From Clostridium sp. 28_17 (GTDB taxonomy: Bacteria; Bacillota; Clostridia; TANB77; CAG-508): a stretch of 64,000 bases of DNA. The stretch's first letter is position 1. Each line of letters begins with the position of its first letter. The notes under the pieces were generated by a model. It searched no databases. It was not told the DNA's origin and was given only the letters and a program-made list of their open reading frames with translations. The stretch is from positions 4,792 to 68,791 of the forward strand of contig MNRS01000021.1 in assembly GCA_001916065.1 (NCBI GenBank), given 5' to 3'. This document shows, piece by piece, positions 1 to 7,455 of this stretch. Both the position numbers and the translations under genes were made by a program.

Positions 1-603
1 TAATCCTTCTCCTGTGCCGCCTCCAGATCCTACATTATATTTACCATCTTTGTAATTACATGCTAGTCCTGCACCATCATCAAAATCTTGATTTGGTACA
101 TTAGCATTTTTTCCATATAATTCTTTAACTTTATTTTGCAATATATTTGCATCAAAAGCATACCAACCAGTATCTAAATCATATTCATCACTAATTTTCT
201 TTTTGTCTTCATCTTTTAATGTTAATTTTGTAAATGCAACTCTTAATATAAAGTCATTTTTCAATTCATTTAGTGTTATTTTTTTATCTTGATATGCATT
301 TTTTTCAATTTTATAATCAATTGCAGGTATATAACCATTTAATTTTTGTATTAATTCCGTGTTTGTATCAATCTTTTGTATTTCATTATCACTGTTATTT
401 TCTTTATTGTTTTCTTCATTTGAATTTTTTTCTATTTCCATTTGTGAGTTATTTTCTGTTATTTTGTTTTGAGTTGCATTTGTATTTTCTTTTATTTTAT
501 AATAAAAGATAATTCCTATTATTGTAACTATTAATATAAATATTATAAATATTAATATTGCTGTGCTTAATTTTATTTTTATTGGTTCCTTTTTATTTTC
601 CAT
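1..603 (-). CDS. Membrane-anchored protein of unknown function, C-terminus outside window
   Basis: The frame starts at the ATG at 603..601 and stays open to the left edge, so 201 codons are visible and the C-terminus is missing. AAGGAAGGAAAG lies about 9 bases upstream of the start. The protein begins with a short basic stretch, has one hydrophobic membrane segment at about residues 13-34, a low-complexity Asn/Glu/Lys linker to about residue 80, and then a presumed extracytoplasmic region with a Gly-rich run (GSGGGTG) at the visible end. I recognise no family. It lies downstream of pgk but is separated from it by a hairpin unit and 160 bases, so it may have its own promoter. Confidence 0.75.
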   Translation of the reverse strand, partial: MENKKEPIKIKLSTAILIFIIFILIVTIIGIIFYYKIKENTNATQNKITENNSQMEIEKNSNEENNKENNSDNEIQKIDTNTELIQKLNGYIPAIDYKIEKNAYQDKKITLNELKNDFILRVAFTKLTLKDEDKKKISDEYDLDTGWYAFDANILQNKVKELYGKNANVPNQDFDDGAGLACNYKDGKYNVGSGGGTGEGL

Positions 604-728
604 ATTAATATCTTTCCTTCCTTAAAGTTACAAATTACATTGAACTTTTTTCCTGATTTGGGATATTGTTCAATCTTATTGCATCTTTTTTACTTTTTTC
701 TCATAATTTTCTCTCCATTCAAATTTTT

Positions 729-757
729 CGGGATTCATGTCCCGTCCCCCAATCCCG
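729..757 (-). repeat. Single copy of the 29-bp CGGGATT hairpin unit
   Basis: A 29-base unit flanked by the short inverted arms CGGGATT and AATCCCG, with a GGGGGACGGG core on the minus strand. It matches the units at 4020-4088, 23588-23666 and 56972-57040 except for a five-base block (ACATG instead of TCTTC or TCTCC). Unlike those loci this one has only one unit rather than an inverted pair. It lies 7 bases after the pgk stop and could end the pgk transcript. Confidence 0.8.
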
Positions 758-763
758 AAATTT

Positions 764-1948
764 TTATTTATCTTGTAAACACTCAATACCAGGTAATTTC
801 TTACCCTCTAAGAATTCAAGTGAAGCTCCTCCACCTGTAGAAATATGTGTCATTTTATCAGCTAAACCGGCTTTAGTTACTGCTGCTGCAGAATCTCCTC
901 CACCTATTATTGTTGTTGCTTCTAAATCCGCAAGTGTTTTTGCTATTTCATTTGTTCCAATTGCAAATTGATCAAATTCAAATAATCCAAGTGGTCCGTT
1001 CCAAATTACAGTTTTCGCACTTTGTAATTCATTTTTGAACATTTCTATTGTTTTTTCACCAATGTCAAATCCTTCCCATTCATCTGGAATTTCTGTCCAA
1101 GCCACTGTTTTGCTTTCTGTGTCTGGTTTAAATTCTTTTCCTATTTTTGTATCTATTGGTAATAATAATTTTACACCTTTTGCTTTTGCTTTTTCCATTG
1201 CCTCTAGTGCTAAATCTGTTTTTTCTACTTCACATAGTGAGTTTCCTACATTATATCCTTGTGCTTTAAAGAATGTATATGCCATTCCTCCACCTATCAT
1301 TAATGTATCTACTTTATCTAATAAACTGTCTATTACTCCTATTTTATCTGAAACTTTTGCTCCACCTAATATTGCTACAAATGGTCTTTCTGGATTGTTA
1401 ATAGCATTTCCTAAGAATTTTAATTCTTTTTCTATTAAGAATCCTGCTACACCTGGGATATAGTCTGCTATTCCTGTTGTTGATGCATGTGCTCTGTGTG
1501 CTGTTCCAAATGCATCATTTACAAATATTTCTGCCATTGATGCTAATTTTTTTGCAAATTCTGGGTCATTGTCTGTTTCTTCTCTGTGGAATCTTACGTT
1601 TTCAAGTAGCATTATTTCTCCTTCTTTTAGATTTTCTGCTTTACTTGTTGCGTCTTCTCCTATTACGTCATTTGCCATTATTACATCTTTTCCTAATAAT
1701 TTTGATAGTTCTTTTGCTACTGGTTTTAGTGAGAATTCTGGTTTTACTTCTCCCTTTGGTCTTCCTAAGTGTGACGCTAATATTATTTTACAGTTTTGTT
1801 CTAATAAATATTTTATTGTTGGTAATGCTGCTTTTATTCTTGTGTTGTCTGTGATGTTTTGGTTTTCGTCCATTGGAACGTTGAAGTCACATCTTACAAA
1901 TACTTTTTTTTCTTTTAAATCGATGTCTTTTACTGTTTTTTTGTTCAT
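764..1948 (-). CDS. pgk: Phosphoglycerate kinase
   Basis: Cytoplasmic glycolytic enzyme that transfers phosphate from 1,3-bisphosphoglycerate to ADP. At 394 residues it has the usual family length. The N-terminal signature [15 protein letters not shown], the GRPKGE segment, and the C-terminal nucleotide-binding [13 protein letters not shown] are all present. AGAAAGAAGGAA precedes the ATG. No other glycolytic gene is adjacent; the upstream gene is a GH15-like hydrolase separated by a terminator. A TTGAAA-17-TAAAAT promoter overlaps that terminator, so pgk is probably transcribed by itself. Confidence 0.97.
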   Translation of the reverse strand: MNKKTVKDIDLKEKKVFVRCDFNVPMDENQNITDNTRIKAALPTIKYLLEQNCKIILASHLGRPKGEVKPEFSLKPVAKELSKLLGKDVIMANDVIGEDATSKAENLKEGEIMLLENVRFHREETDNDPEFAKKLASMAEIFVNDAFGTAHRAHASTTGIADYIPGVAGFLIEKELKFLGNAINNPERPFVAILGGAKVSDKIGVIDSLLDKVDTLMIGGGMAYTFFKAQGYNVGNSLCEVEKTDLALEAMEKAKAKGVKLLLPIDTKIGKEFKPDTESKTVAWTEIPDEWEGFDIGEKTIEMFKNELQSAKTVIWNGPLGLFEFDQFAIGTNEIAKTLADLEATTIIGGGDSAAAVTKAGLADKMTHISTGGGASLEFLEGKKLPGIECLQDK

Positions 1949-2032
1949 TTTTATTCCTTCTTTCTTTTAGGTTTTTCCTAAATTTTTTATTTGTTTTTTT
2001 ATAGTTTTTACCTATTTTTGCCTTTCGATACA

Positions 2033-2061
2033 ATTTTATACTAAAAAAGAATACTTTTCAA
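2033..2061 (-). promoter_or_regulatory. Putative SigA promoter of pgk
   Basis: On the minus strand TTGAAA (2061..2056) is followed after 17 bases by TAAAAT (2038..2033). The -35 hexamer lies inside the terminator stem of the upstream gene. This leaves an unexplained leader of about 80 bases before the pgk start. Confidence 0.5.
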
Positions 2062-2070
2062 GTATTCTTT
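2046..2070 (-). terminator. Rho-independent terminator after the GH15-like gene
   Basis: AAAGAATACTT and AAGTATTCTTT form an 11-bp stem with a three-base loop, followed on the minus strand by a T-run. It begins three bases beyond the stop codon of the GH15-like gene. Confidence 0.85.
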
Positions 2071-2072
2071 TA

Positions 2073-3998
2073 TTATTTCATATATTTTTCTAAAACAATA
2101 ATAAACATTGCGTGTGACCATCCAAGACCAATAACCCAATTAGGTTTTAATGTTTCATTATCAACTTGTTCACCTAAGAAATAATGTTTTCCAGCTGTTT
2201 TAATTACAAAGTCAAATGTTTCTTTTGCTTTCTTTTTTTCTCCTGTTTCTAGGTAATACAAAGTCATCCAAAGGTTAGCAATAGGCCAAGGATTTCCATT
2301 CATATAATTATCATTTTCAAATCTTTGATATCCACCAGTATAAGTTCTTAAACTTAAATTAATTCTTTCAATTGTATTTTGAACTTTCTTTTCTTTTGGC
2401 TTAAATACTTCAAATGGTGTAACTGCCCCAATTATGCTTATATCCATTTTTTTGTCTTCTGGATTTCTTACATATGATTTCTTTTCTTCGTCGTATAAAT
2501 ATTTATTGATATATTTTTTTATTTCAAGTTGCAATTTTTCTATTTCTTTTTTTGATTTTTCAACTTTTTCTTGTTTTAATCTATTGTTTTCAAAGTCTGA
2601 TACATCTTTTCCTAGTACATCATAAATTTTTAACATACTTGCAAATGCTGAATAAATGCTTGCTAGTGAATATAAGTGTACTCCTTCGCACATTTCCCAT
2701 AAATCATAACTTATGTGATATTTATGGTCTGTATTTTCATTTTCTTCGCTTTTAAATGCTGGTTCAACCCAGTCTTTTATATATCTTTTTAAGAAATCTG
2801 TTGCTTTTTCGCACATTTGTAAGTTTTCTTTTAAGAATTTTTCAGAATTTGTATATTTATAATGTTCATATACTCCAAAAACTACACTTGCTGTTTCGTC
2901 AATTTGGTATCCCCAACAAGGTGCTAATTTTCCATCTGTATAAAAACGTTGTTCCCACATTCCATTTTTACTTTGTGTTTTTTGGCAAAATACTTTGTAG
3001 AATTTTTCTGTTTCTTTATTCATTTTTAATATGTCCATTGCTTTTGTCATAAATACAGCATCTCTAGGCCAACAATATGCATATCTTCCACATCTTGTAA
3101 AGTTCTCGTCTATTTCAGGTGAAGCTATAATTGCGCCTGTTTCTGCATTTGTCAATAGTGGAAATAATAATATGCTTCTTTTATAAATTTCATATATTCT
3201 TTCATCATAACTGTTTTCTGGTTCTTTTATTTTTAAACCATTGTGTTGTTTTAGATATTTTCTCCAATATGCTTTTGTATTTATATATTCTTTATCAAAA
3301 TCAATTCTTCTTATTCTTTCAACTTCATCCTCGATATCAGAAATATTCTTGTTTTCATCAATTAAAATTGCAATTTCTAACTCTTTCTTCTCTCCTGGTT
3401 TTATTGTTCCTATTTCATATGCTATTGATGTATCTTTTGACATTCCAATGTAATCTTTATCATGTATTTCTGTTCTTTTTATATTATTTATGCTTCCATT
3501 TATCTGGTGTTTTATAATGTCTTTTCCTTTTGCAAATGTTGAGAATGTAAAGTCGTGTGCATATTGCATCATTCCACCATCTATAATTTTGCACCCTACA
3601 AAATTATTTGTATCTGATAATAATTCAGAGTGAATGTAAAATTGTGTATTTAAATCAATTTTGTTTTCATTTAAAAATGTATATTTTTTTAGCAATATAT
3701 TTTCTTTTATTAACACATAATCTGTTTGTACTATTTTTAAATTGAAGTATGTGTTTGTTATTTCTGTATTTAATATGTTTGTGTCTGTGTCATAATATTG
3801 TTTATATGTGTTGTTTATATCATCATGTAAATATATTAAATCTGATTCATTTATTTTTACTCCTGTATGGAAGTAATTTATATATTGTCTGTTGTCTTTA
3901 CTTGGGAAATATATTCTTTGCATTTCTCCTTTTGATGTAAATGTTGCTATCATTTTTTTGTTCCCAATTATTGCTTCATTTAAATATTTGTTTTCCAT
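2073..3998 (-). CDS. Glycoside hydrolase family 15 (glucoamylase-like) protein
   Basis: Predicted inverting alpha-glucosidase related to glucoamylases and glucodextranases. The 641 residues contain an N-terminal beta-rich region (about 1-240) and an alpha/alpha-barrel (about 260-641). Family landmarks are the RYAYCWPRDAVF segment near residue 315, a WEMCEGVHLYS segment holding the likely catalytic Glu near 430, and a second acidic site in LGEQVD near 610 followed by WVIGLGWSHAMF. There is no signal peptide, so an intracellular glycogen or maltodextrin substrate is likely; this is inference. GAGAGG precedes the ATG. It is separated from the upstream metallo-hydrolase gene by the 83-bp palindrome. 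Confidence 0.85.
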   Translation of the reverse strand: MENKYLNEAIIGNKKMIATFTSKGEMQRIYFPSKDNRQYINYFHTGVKINESDLIYLHDDINNTYKQYYDTDTNILNTEITNTYFNLKIVQTDYVLIKENILLKKYTFLNENKIDLNTQFYIHSELLSDTNNFVGCKIIDGGMMQYAHDFTFSTFAKGKDIIKHQINGSINNIKRTEIHDKDYIGMSKDTSIAYEIGTIKPGEKKELEIAILIDENKNISDIEDEVERIRRIDFDKEYINTKAYWRKYLKQHNGLKIKEPENSYDERIYEIYKRSILLFPLLTNAETGAIIASPEIDENFTRCGRYAYCWPRDAVFMTKAMDILKMNKETEKFYKVFCQKTQSKNGMWEQRFYTDGKLAPCWGYQIDETASVVFGVYEHYKYTNSEKFLKENLQMCEKATDFLKRYIKDWVEPAFKSEENENTDHKYHISYDLWEMCEGVHLYSLASIYSAFASMLKIYDVLGKDVSDFENNRLKQEKVEKSKKEIEKLQLEIKKYINKYLYDEEKKSYVRNPEDKKMDISIIGAVTPFEVFKPKEKKVQNTIERINLSLRTYTGGYQRFENDNYMNGNPWPIANLWMTLYYLETGEKKKAKETFDFVIKTAGKHYFLGEQVDNETLKPNWVIGLGWSHAMFIIVLEKYMK

Positions 3999-4012
3999 TA
4001 TTTTACCTCTCT

Positions 4013-4095
4013 AAAAAAACGGGAAAGGGGGACGGGTCTCCAATCCCGAAAAAATTTTTCGGGATTGGAGACCCGTCCCCCTTTCCCGTTTTTTT
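4013..4095. repeat. Perfect 83-bp palindrome: inverted pair of 29-bp hairpin units
   Basis: Two 29-base units face each other around a centre at 4054. Both 41-base arms match without mismatch, from the outer A7/T7 runs through CGGGAAAGGGGGACGGGTCT to the inner AATCCCG. It fills almost the whole gap between the metallo-hydrolase stop (4097) and the GH15-like start (3998). The transcript would form a very strong hairpin with flanking U-runs in either direction, so it can act as a bidirectional terminator. Each arm can also fold by itself through CGGGA/TCCCG-type ends. Confidence 0.95.
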
Positions 4096-4096
4096 C

Positions 4097-5746
4097 TTAC
4101 CCTTCTATAACATTCAAAATTTGTTTTTCTAAATCTTTAATTTTCTCGTTAATTCTAAACACATCAGCATCTTTAAGTCCACCATTATTCATATCATCTC
4201 TAACAGCATTATCCATATCATTAATTTCTGCTCTTAATTTTTCTAATCTCTTCAATACTTCTGATTTCATATTAACAGGTAATTTCTTGTCAATTTTATG
4301 TGTTAATTTAACATCTTCATCTACATTTATTTCGTATGTTTCGCCATAACTTGGTATTATAACTGGCAATTTTGCTTCTTCTTCAATTATCCCTCCAAGT
4401 ACTTCTTGAGATTCTTCTTCACCATGTATTAAAAATACTTGTTTTGGTTTTTTGATAAATGAATATACAAAATTCATTAATCCATCTTGATCTGCGTGTC
4501 CTGAATATCCTTCTATATATTCAATTCTAGCGTTTACTGCTATTTCTTCTCCAAATATTTTTACTTTTTTTGCTCCATTTACTATGCTATATCCAAGTGT
4601 TCCTGGTGCTTGATATCCTACAAATAATATTGTTGAATTTGGATTCCATAAATTGTGTTTTAAATGATGTTTTATTCTTCCTACTTCACACATTCCACTT
4701 GCTGATATTATTATACATGGTTCTGGGTTTTCGTTTAAGGCTTTTGATTCATCGGCAGTTGTTGTAAATTTAAGTCCTGGGAATTCTAGTGGTCGGTCTC
4801 CTTTTTTTATTTCTTCTTGTGTTTCATCATCAAATAGATTCATATTTTCTTTAAATACTTCTGTTGCAGATATTGCAAGTGGGCTATCTACATATACTGG
4901 CGCTTTCATTAATGTTTCATATTCTTTTATGAATTTTTCGTCATCTTTTGTTTCTTTTATTTTATTTAGTTCATATAATATTTCTTGTGTTCTTCCTACT
5001 GCAAATGATGGTATTACAACTGTTCCTTTATTATCAAGTGTTTCTGATACTATATCCAAAAACATTTCTGCCTTTTGGTCATTTTTGATGTGCTTTCTGC
5101 TTCCATATGTTGATTCCATAACTAAGAAATCTGCATCTTCTATCATTGTTGGTTCACTTAATAATGGAATATCATTATTTCCTAAGTCGCCTGTGAAAAC
5201 TGTTTTTGTTTGTTTTCCGTTTTCATTTACCCATAATTCAATTATACTTGAACCTAGCATATGTCCTGCATCATTAAATCTTACATGTATGTCTGGTGTT
5301 ATATCTATTATTTGGTCATATTGAACTGGTTCAAATATTTCCAAACATCTTGCTGCTTGTTCTGCTGTATATAGTGGTTCTCTGGCTTCTAACCCTTTTC
5401 TCATTCTTTTTCTGTTTTTCCATTCATTTTCCATTTCTTGAATATGACCACTGTCTGGTAGCATTAGTGCACATAGGTCGCATGTTGCTTTGTGTGCATA
5501 TATTTTATTTTTGAATCCTTCATTATATAGTTTTGGTATTCTTCCTGAGTGGTCAATGTGTGCGTGTGTTAATAGCATAAAATCAATTTCTGCAGGATTA
5601 AAATCAAATTCGTCAAAATTTTCTTCCTCTAATTCTTTTCTTCCTTGCCACATACCACAGTCTACTAAGAATTTTTTTCCTGCTGCTTCTACTAAATAGT
5701 TTGAACCTGTTACTGTTTTTGTAGCGCCTAAAAATGTAATTTTCAT
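4097..5746 (-). CDS. Beta-CASP metallo-beta-lactamase fold RNase-like hydrolase
   Basis: Member of the metallo-beta-lactamase/beta-CASP group (CPSF73/Ysh1-like, COG1236) that cleaves RNA. Metal-binding motifs visible in the 549 residues are THAHIDHSGR (motif 2, near residue 60), DAGHMLGSS (motif 3) and FTGDLGNND (motif 4). The beta-CASP insert is in the middle and the RMMBL-type end has the FLIHGEEE segment. It is not RNase J itself. A charged, probably helical tail (about 500-549) is added. GAGGAGG precedes the ATG. Upstream is the 521-aa orphan gene on the same strand; a shared transcript is possible. Its physiological substrate is unknown. Confidence 0.88.
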   Translation of the reverse strand: MKITFLGATKTVTGSNYLVEAAGKKFLVDCGMWQGRKELEEENFDEFDFNPAEIDFMLLTHAHIDHSGRIPKLYNEGFKNKIYAHKATCDLCALMLPDSGHIQEMENEWKNRKRMRKGLEAREPLYTAEQAARCLEIFEPVQYDQIIDITPDIHVRFNDAGHMLGSSIIELWVNENGKQTKTVFTGDLGNNDIPLLSEPTMIEDADFLVMESTYGSRKHIKNDQKAEMFLDIVSETLDNKGTVVIPSFAVGRTQEILYELNKIKETKDDEKFIKEYETLMKAPVYVDSPLAISATEVFKENMNLFDDETQEEIKKGDRPLEFPGLKFTTTADESKALNENPEPCIIISASGMCEVGRIKHHLKHNLWNPNSTILFVGYQAPGTLGYSIVNGAKKVKIFGEEIAVNARIEYIEGYSGHADQDGLMNFVYSFIKKPKQVFLIHGEEESQEVLGGIIEEEAKLPVIIPSYGETYEINVDEDVKLTHKIDKKLPVNMKSEVLKRLEKLRAEINDMDNAVRDDMNNGGLKDADVFRINEKIKDLEKQILNVIEG

Positions 5747-5763
5747 AAATTTCCTCCTCTTTT

Positions 5764-5811
5764 GACCAACGGGGACGTTGTTATATTTAAAATATTATCC
5801 CCATATTGGTC
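5764..5811. repeat. GACCAACGGGGACGTTGT hairpin element overlapping the 3' end of the orphan gene
   Basis: GACCAAC-GGGGA (5764..) pairs imperfectly with TCCCC-ATATTGGTC (..5811), and the stop codon of the orphan gene lies in the right arm. The GACCAACGGGGACGTTGT core resembles AACCAACTGGGACGTTGT at 7430-7448 in the opposite orientation, so the two copies bracket the gene between them. Confidence 0.6.
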
Positions 5812-7360
5812 TTTTTTTGTTAATTTTTATTTCAAGTTCTTCTGGCTTTTTAATTTCTACTTTTTCTTCAAATATATTTTCGTCAAATATTTGTAAAAAA
5901 TATTTATCTTTTTCTTTTGTTATTTTTAGATATGCATCTTCTAGTTTTATAATTCTAACTTTGAATATATTTTTTAATATTTCGTTATTTGTTTTTTCAT
6001 TATTTGATATTTTTTCTAGCACTTTATATTCTATTGCTTTATCTATTATTTTTGTTGATATTTCATTTAAGTCTTCCCTTAATTCCTCAATATCTTTAAC
6101 TTTACTTTGATTGTTGTATTGCAATAAAGAATAATATCTAAAGTCATATATTATTTTTTCAATTTCTTGTTTTGAGTCAACATTTTTTATATTTACTTCT
6201 AGCATTTTTAAGAATTGTTTTTGAAAGTCTAATTTTAGCTTTTCTAGTGTTTGTTCTTGGTTGTTGCTATTTAATATTTTTAAGTAACTGTCCTTTTTTT
6301 CTAATTCATTTTTGTATTTTACAAAGTTTTGTGGGTTCATTAGTTCATTTAAATATTCGTATTTTTTTAAATTTTTTTCTTTTTCTTCTGCCATTATTTT
6401 TGATAATATTCTCATACTAAATATCTTTTTTTCTAATGGAAGTTGTTCATTCCTTTTTATATACTCTTCTTGTAACATATTTTTATTATTGATAGTTTCA
6501 TCTATTTGTTTTATTCTTTTTTTGATTTCTTTTTTGTTTTGTGTTATTTCTTCTATAAATTTTTCTTTATCTTGCATTTTCTCTAGTTCTGTTTCTATTT
6601 CTTCTTTTTTTTCTAATATATCGTTATATTTTTCTTTATTGAATTTCATTCCTAATAATATTGAAATTTTTGATAATAAGTCTATCAATTTTTTTTCATT
6701 TTTCTTTCCATATTGATTTTCTATTTTTTCTTTAAATAGGTAATAATAGTCTATTATAAATTCGTTGTTTTTTATCCATTTATTTAAAAATTCATGTCCT
6801 ACCAAAATTCTTAAGTCTTGGTATATCAAGTTATGGTCAATACTCTCTATTTCTTGTGGTATTGTTGTCCACGAATAGCCATTAAAGTCTCTTAGTGGTT
6901 CTACCATGTTTATGCTATTTCCAACATTTATTAGTTCTGATAGTGTTTCATTTATTAAAAAATATTCGTCTTTTATTATTTTTTCTTTTTTACCTAATTT
7001 GCTAATTGCATATAGTATTTTTCTTTCTATTGGATATGCTATTATCATTTTGTCTTTTTTGTCTACTATATATGTTTTGTTATTTGGTATTTTATTTTCT
7101 TCGTCACTCATTTTTATTATTTTTATTGAGTTACATTCGTTTTTTATTATTTCTATTAAATTTGATATATATTCTTCTTTTGTTTGAACATCTTTTTTTA
7201 CAGTTTCTAAGTCTTTGTATGCTGCTTCTATTTTATACATTATTCCTAAAAGGGTACTTTGTACAATTTCGTCAAAATGCTTTGTTTCTAGCACTTCTTC
7301 TAATTCATTATTGTAATTTTTCTTTACAATCTTGTCTAATATATTTCTTTTTTGTAGCAT
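5795..7360 (-). CDS. Large coiled-coil protein of unknown function
   Basis: A 521-residue soluble protein with no signal peptide, no membrane segment and no motif I recognise. It is rich in Lys, Glu and Asn, with strong coiled-coil character at about residues 250-350 and 420-450. An upstream in-frame ATG exists at 7372, but GGAGGG lies directly before the ATG at 7360, which is therefore preferred. It lies between the metallo-hydrolase gene and ftsK, both well-known housekeeping types, and is bracketed by related hairpin elements in inverted orientation. Possible roles are structural or scaffold; nothing in the sequence decides this. Confidence 0.75.
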   Translation of the reverse strand: MLQKRNILDKIVKKNYNNELEEVLETKHFDEIVQSTLLGIMYKIEAAYKDLETVKKDVQTKEEYISNLIEIIKNECNSIKIIKMSDEENKIPNNKTYIVDKKDKMIIAYPIERKILYAISKLGKKEKIIKDEYFLINETLSELINVGNSINMVEPLRDFNGYSWTTIPQEIESIDHNLIYQDLRILVGHEFLNKWIKNNEFIIDYYYLFKEKIENQYGKKNEKKLIDLLSKISILLGMKFNKEKYNDILEKKEEIETELEKMQDKEKFIEEITQNKKEIKKRIKQIDETINNKNMLQEEYIKRNEQLPLEKKIFSMRILSKIMAEEKEKNLKKYEYLNELMNPQNFVKYKNELEKKDSYLKILNSNNQEQTLEKLKLDFQKQFLKMLEVNIKNVDSKQEIEKIIYDFRYYSLLQYNNQSKVKDIEELREDLNEISTKIIDKAIEYKVLEKISNNEKTNNEILKNIFKVRIIKLEDAYLKITKEKDKYFLQIFDENIFEEKVEIKKPEELEIKINKKRPIWG

Positions 7361-7385
7361 TATACCCTCCATTCTTTTTCTTATT

Positions 7386-7450
7386 TTTCGATCATTTTAA
7401 CAACATCTGCGTTGTTTTTCTGATCAATTTGACAACGTCCCAGTTGGTTG
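7386..7450. repeat. Nested GATCA/ACAAC hairpin plus AACCAACTGGGACGTTGT element
   Basis: At 7390-7425 the arms GATCA-N5-AACAAC and GTTGT-N5-TGATC form a two-part stem around ATCTGC. At 7430-7448, on the minus strand, AACCAACTGGGACGTTGT matches the core at 5764-5780. The element fills the gap between the ftsK stop and the orphan gene. It may end the ftsK transcript, or be a remnant of a dispersed palindromic repeat. Confidence 0.6.
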
Positions 7451-7455
7451 AATTT

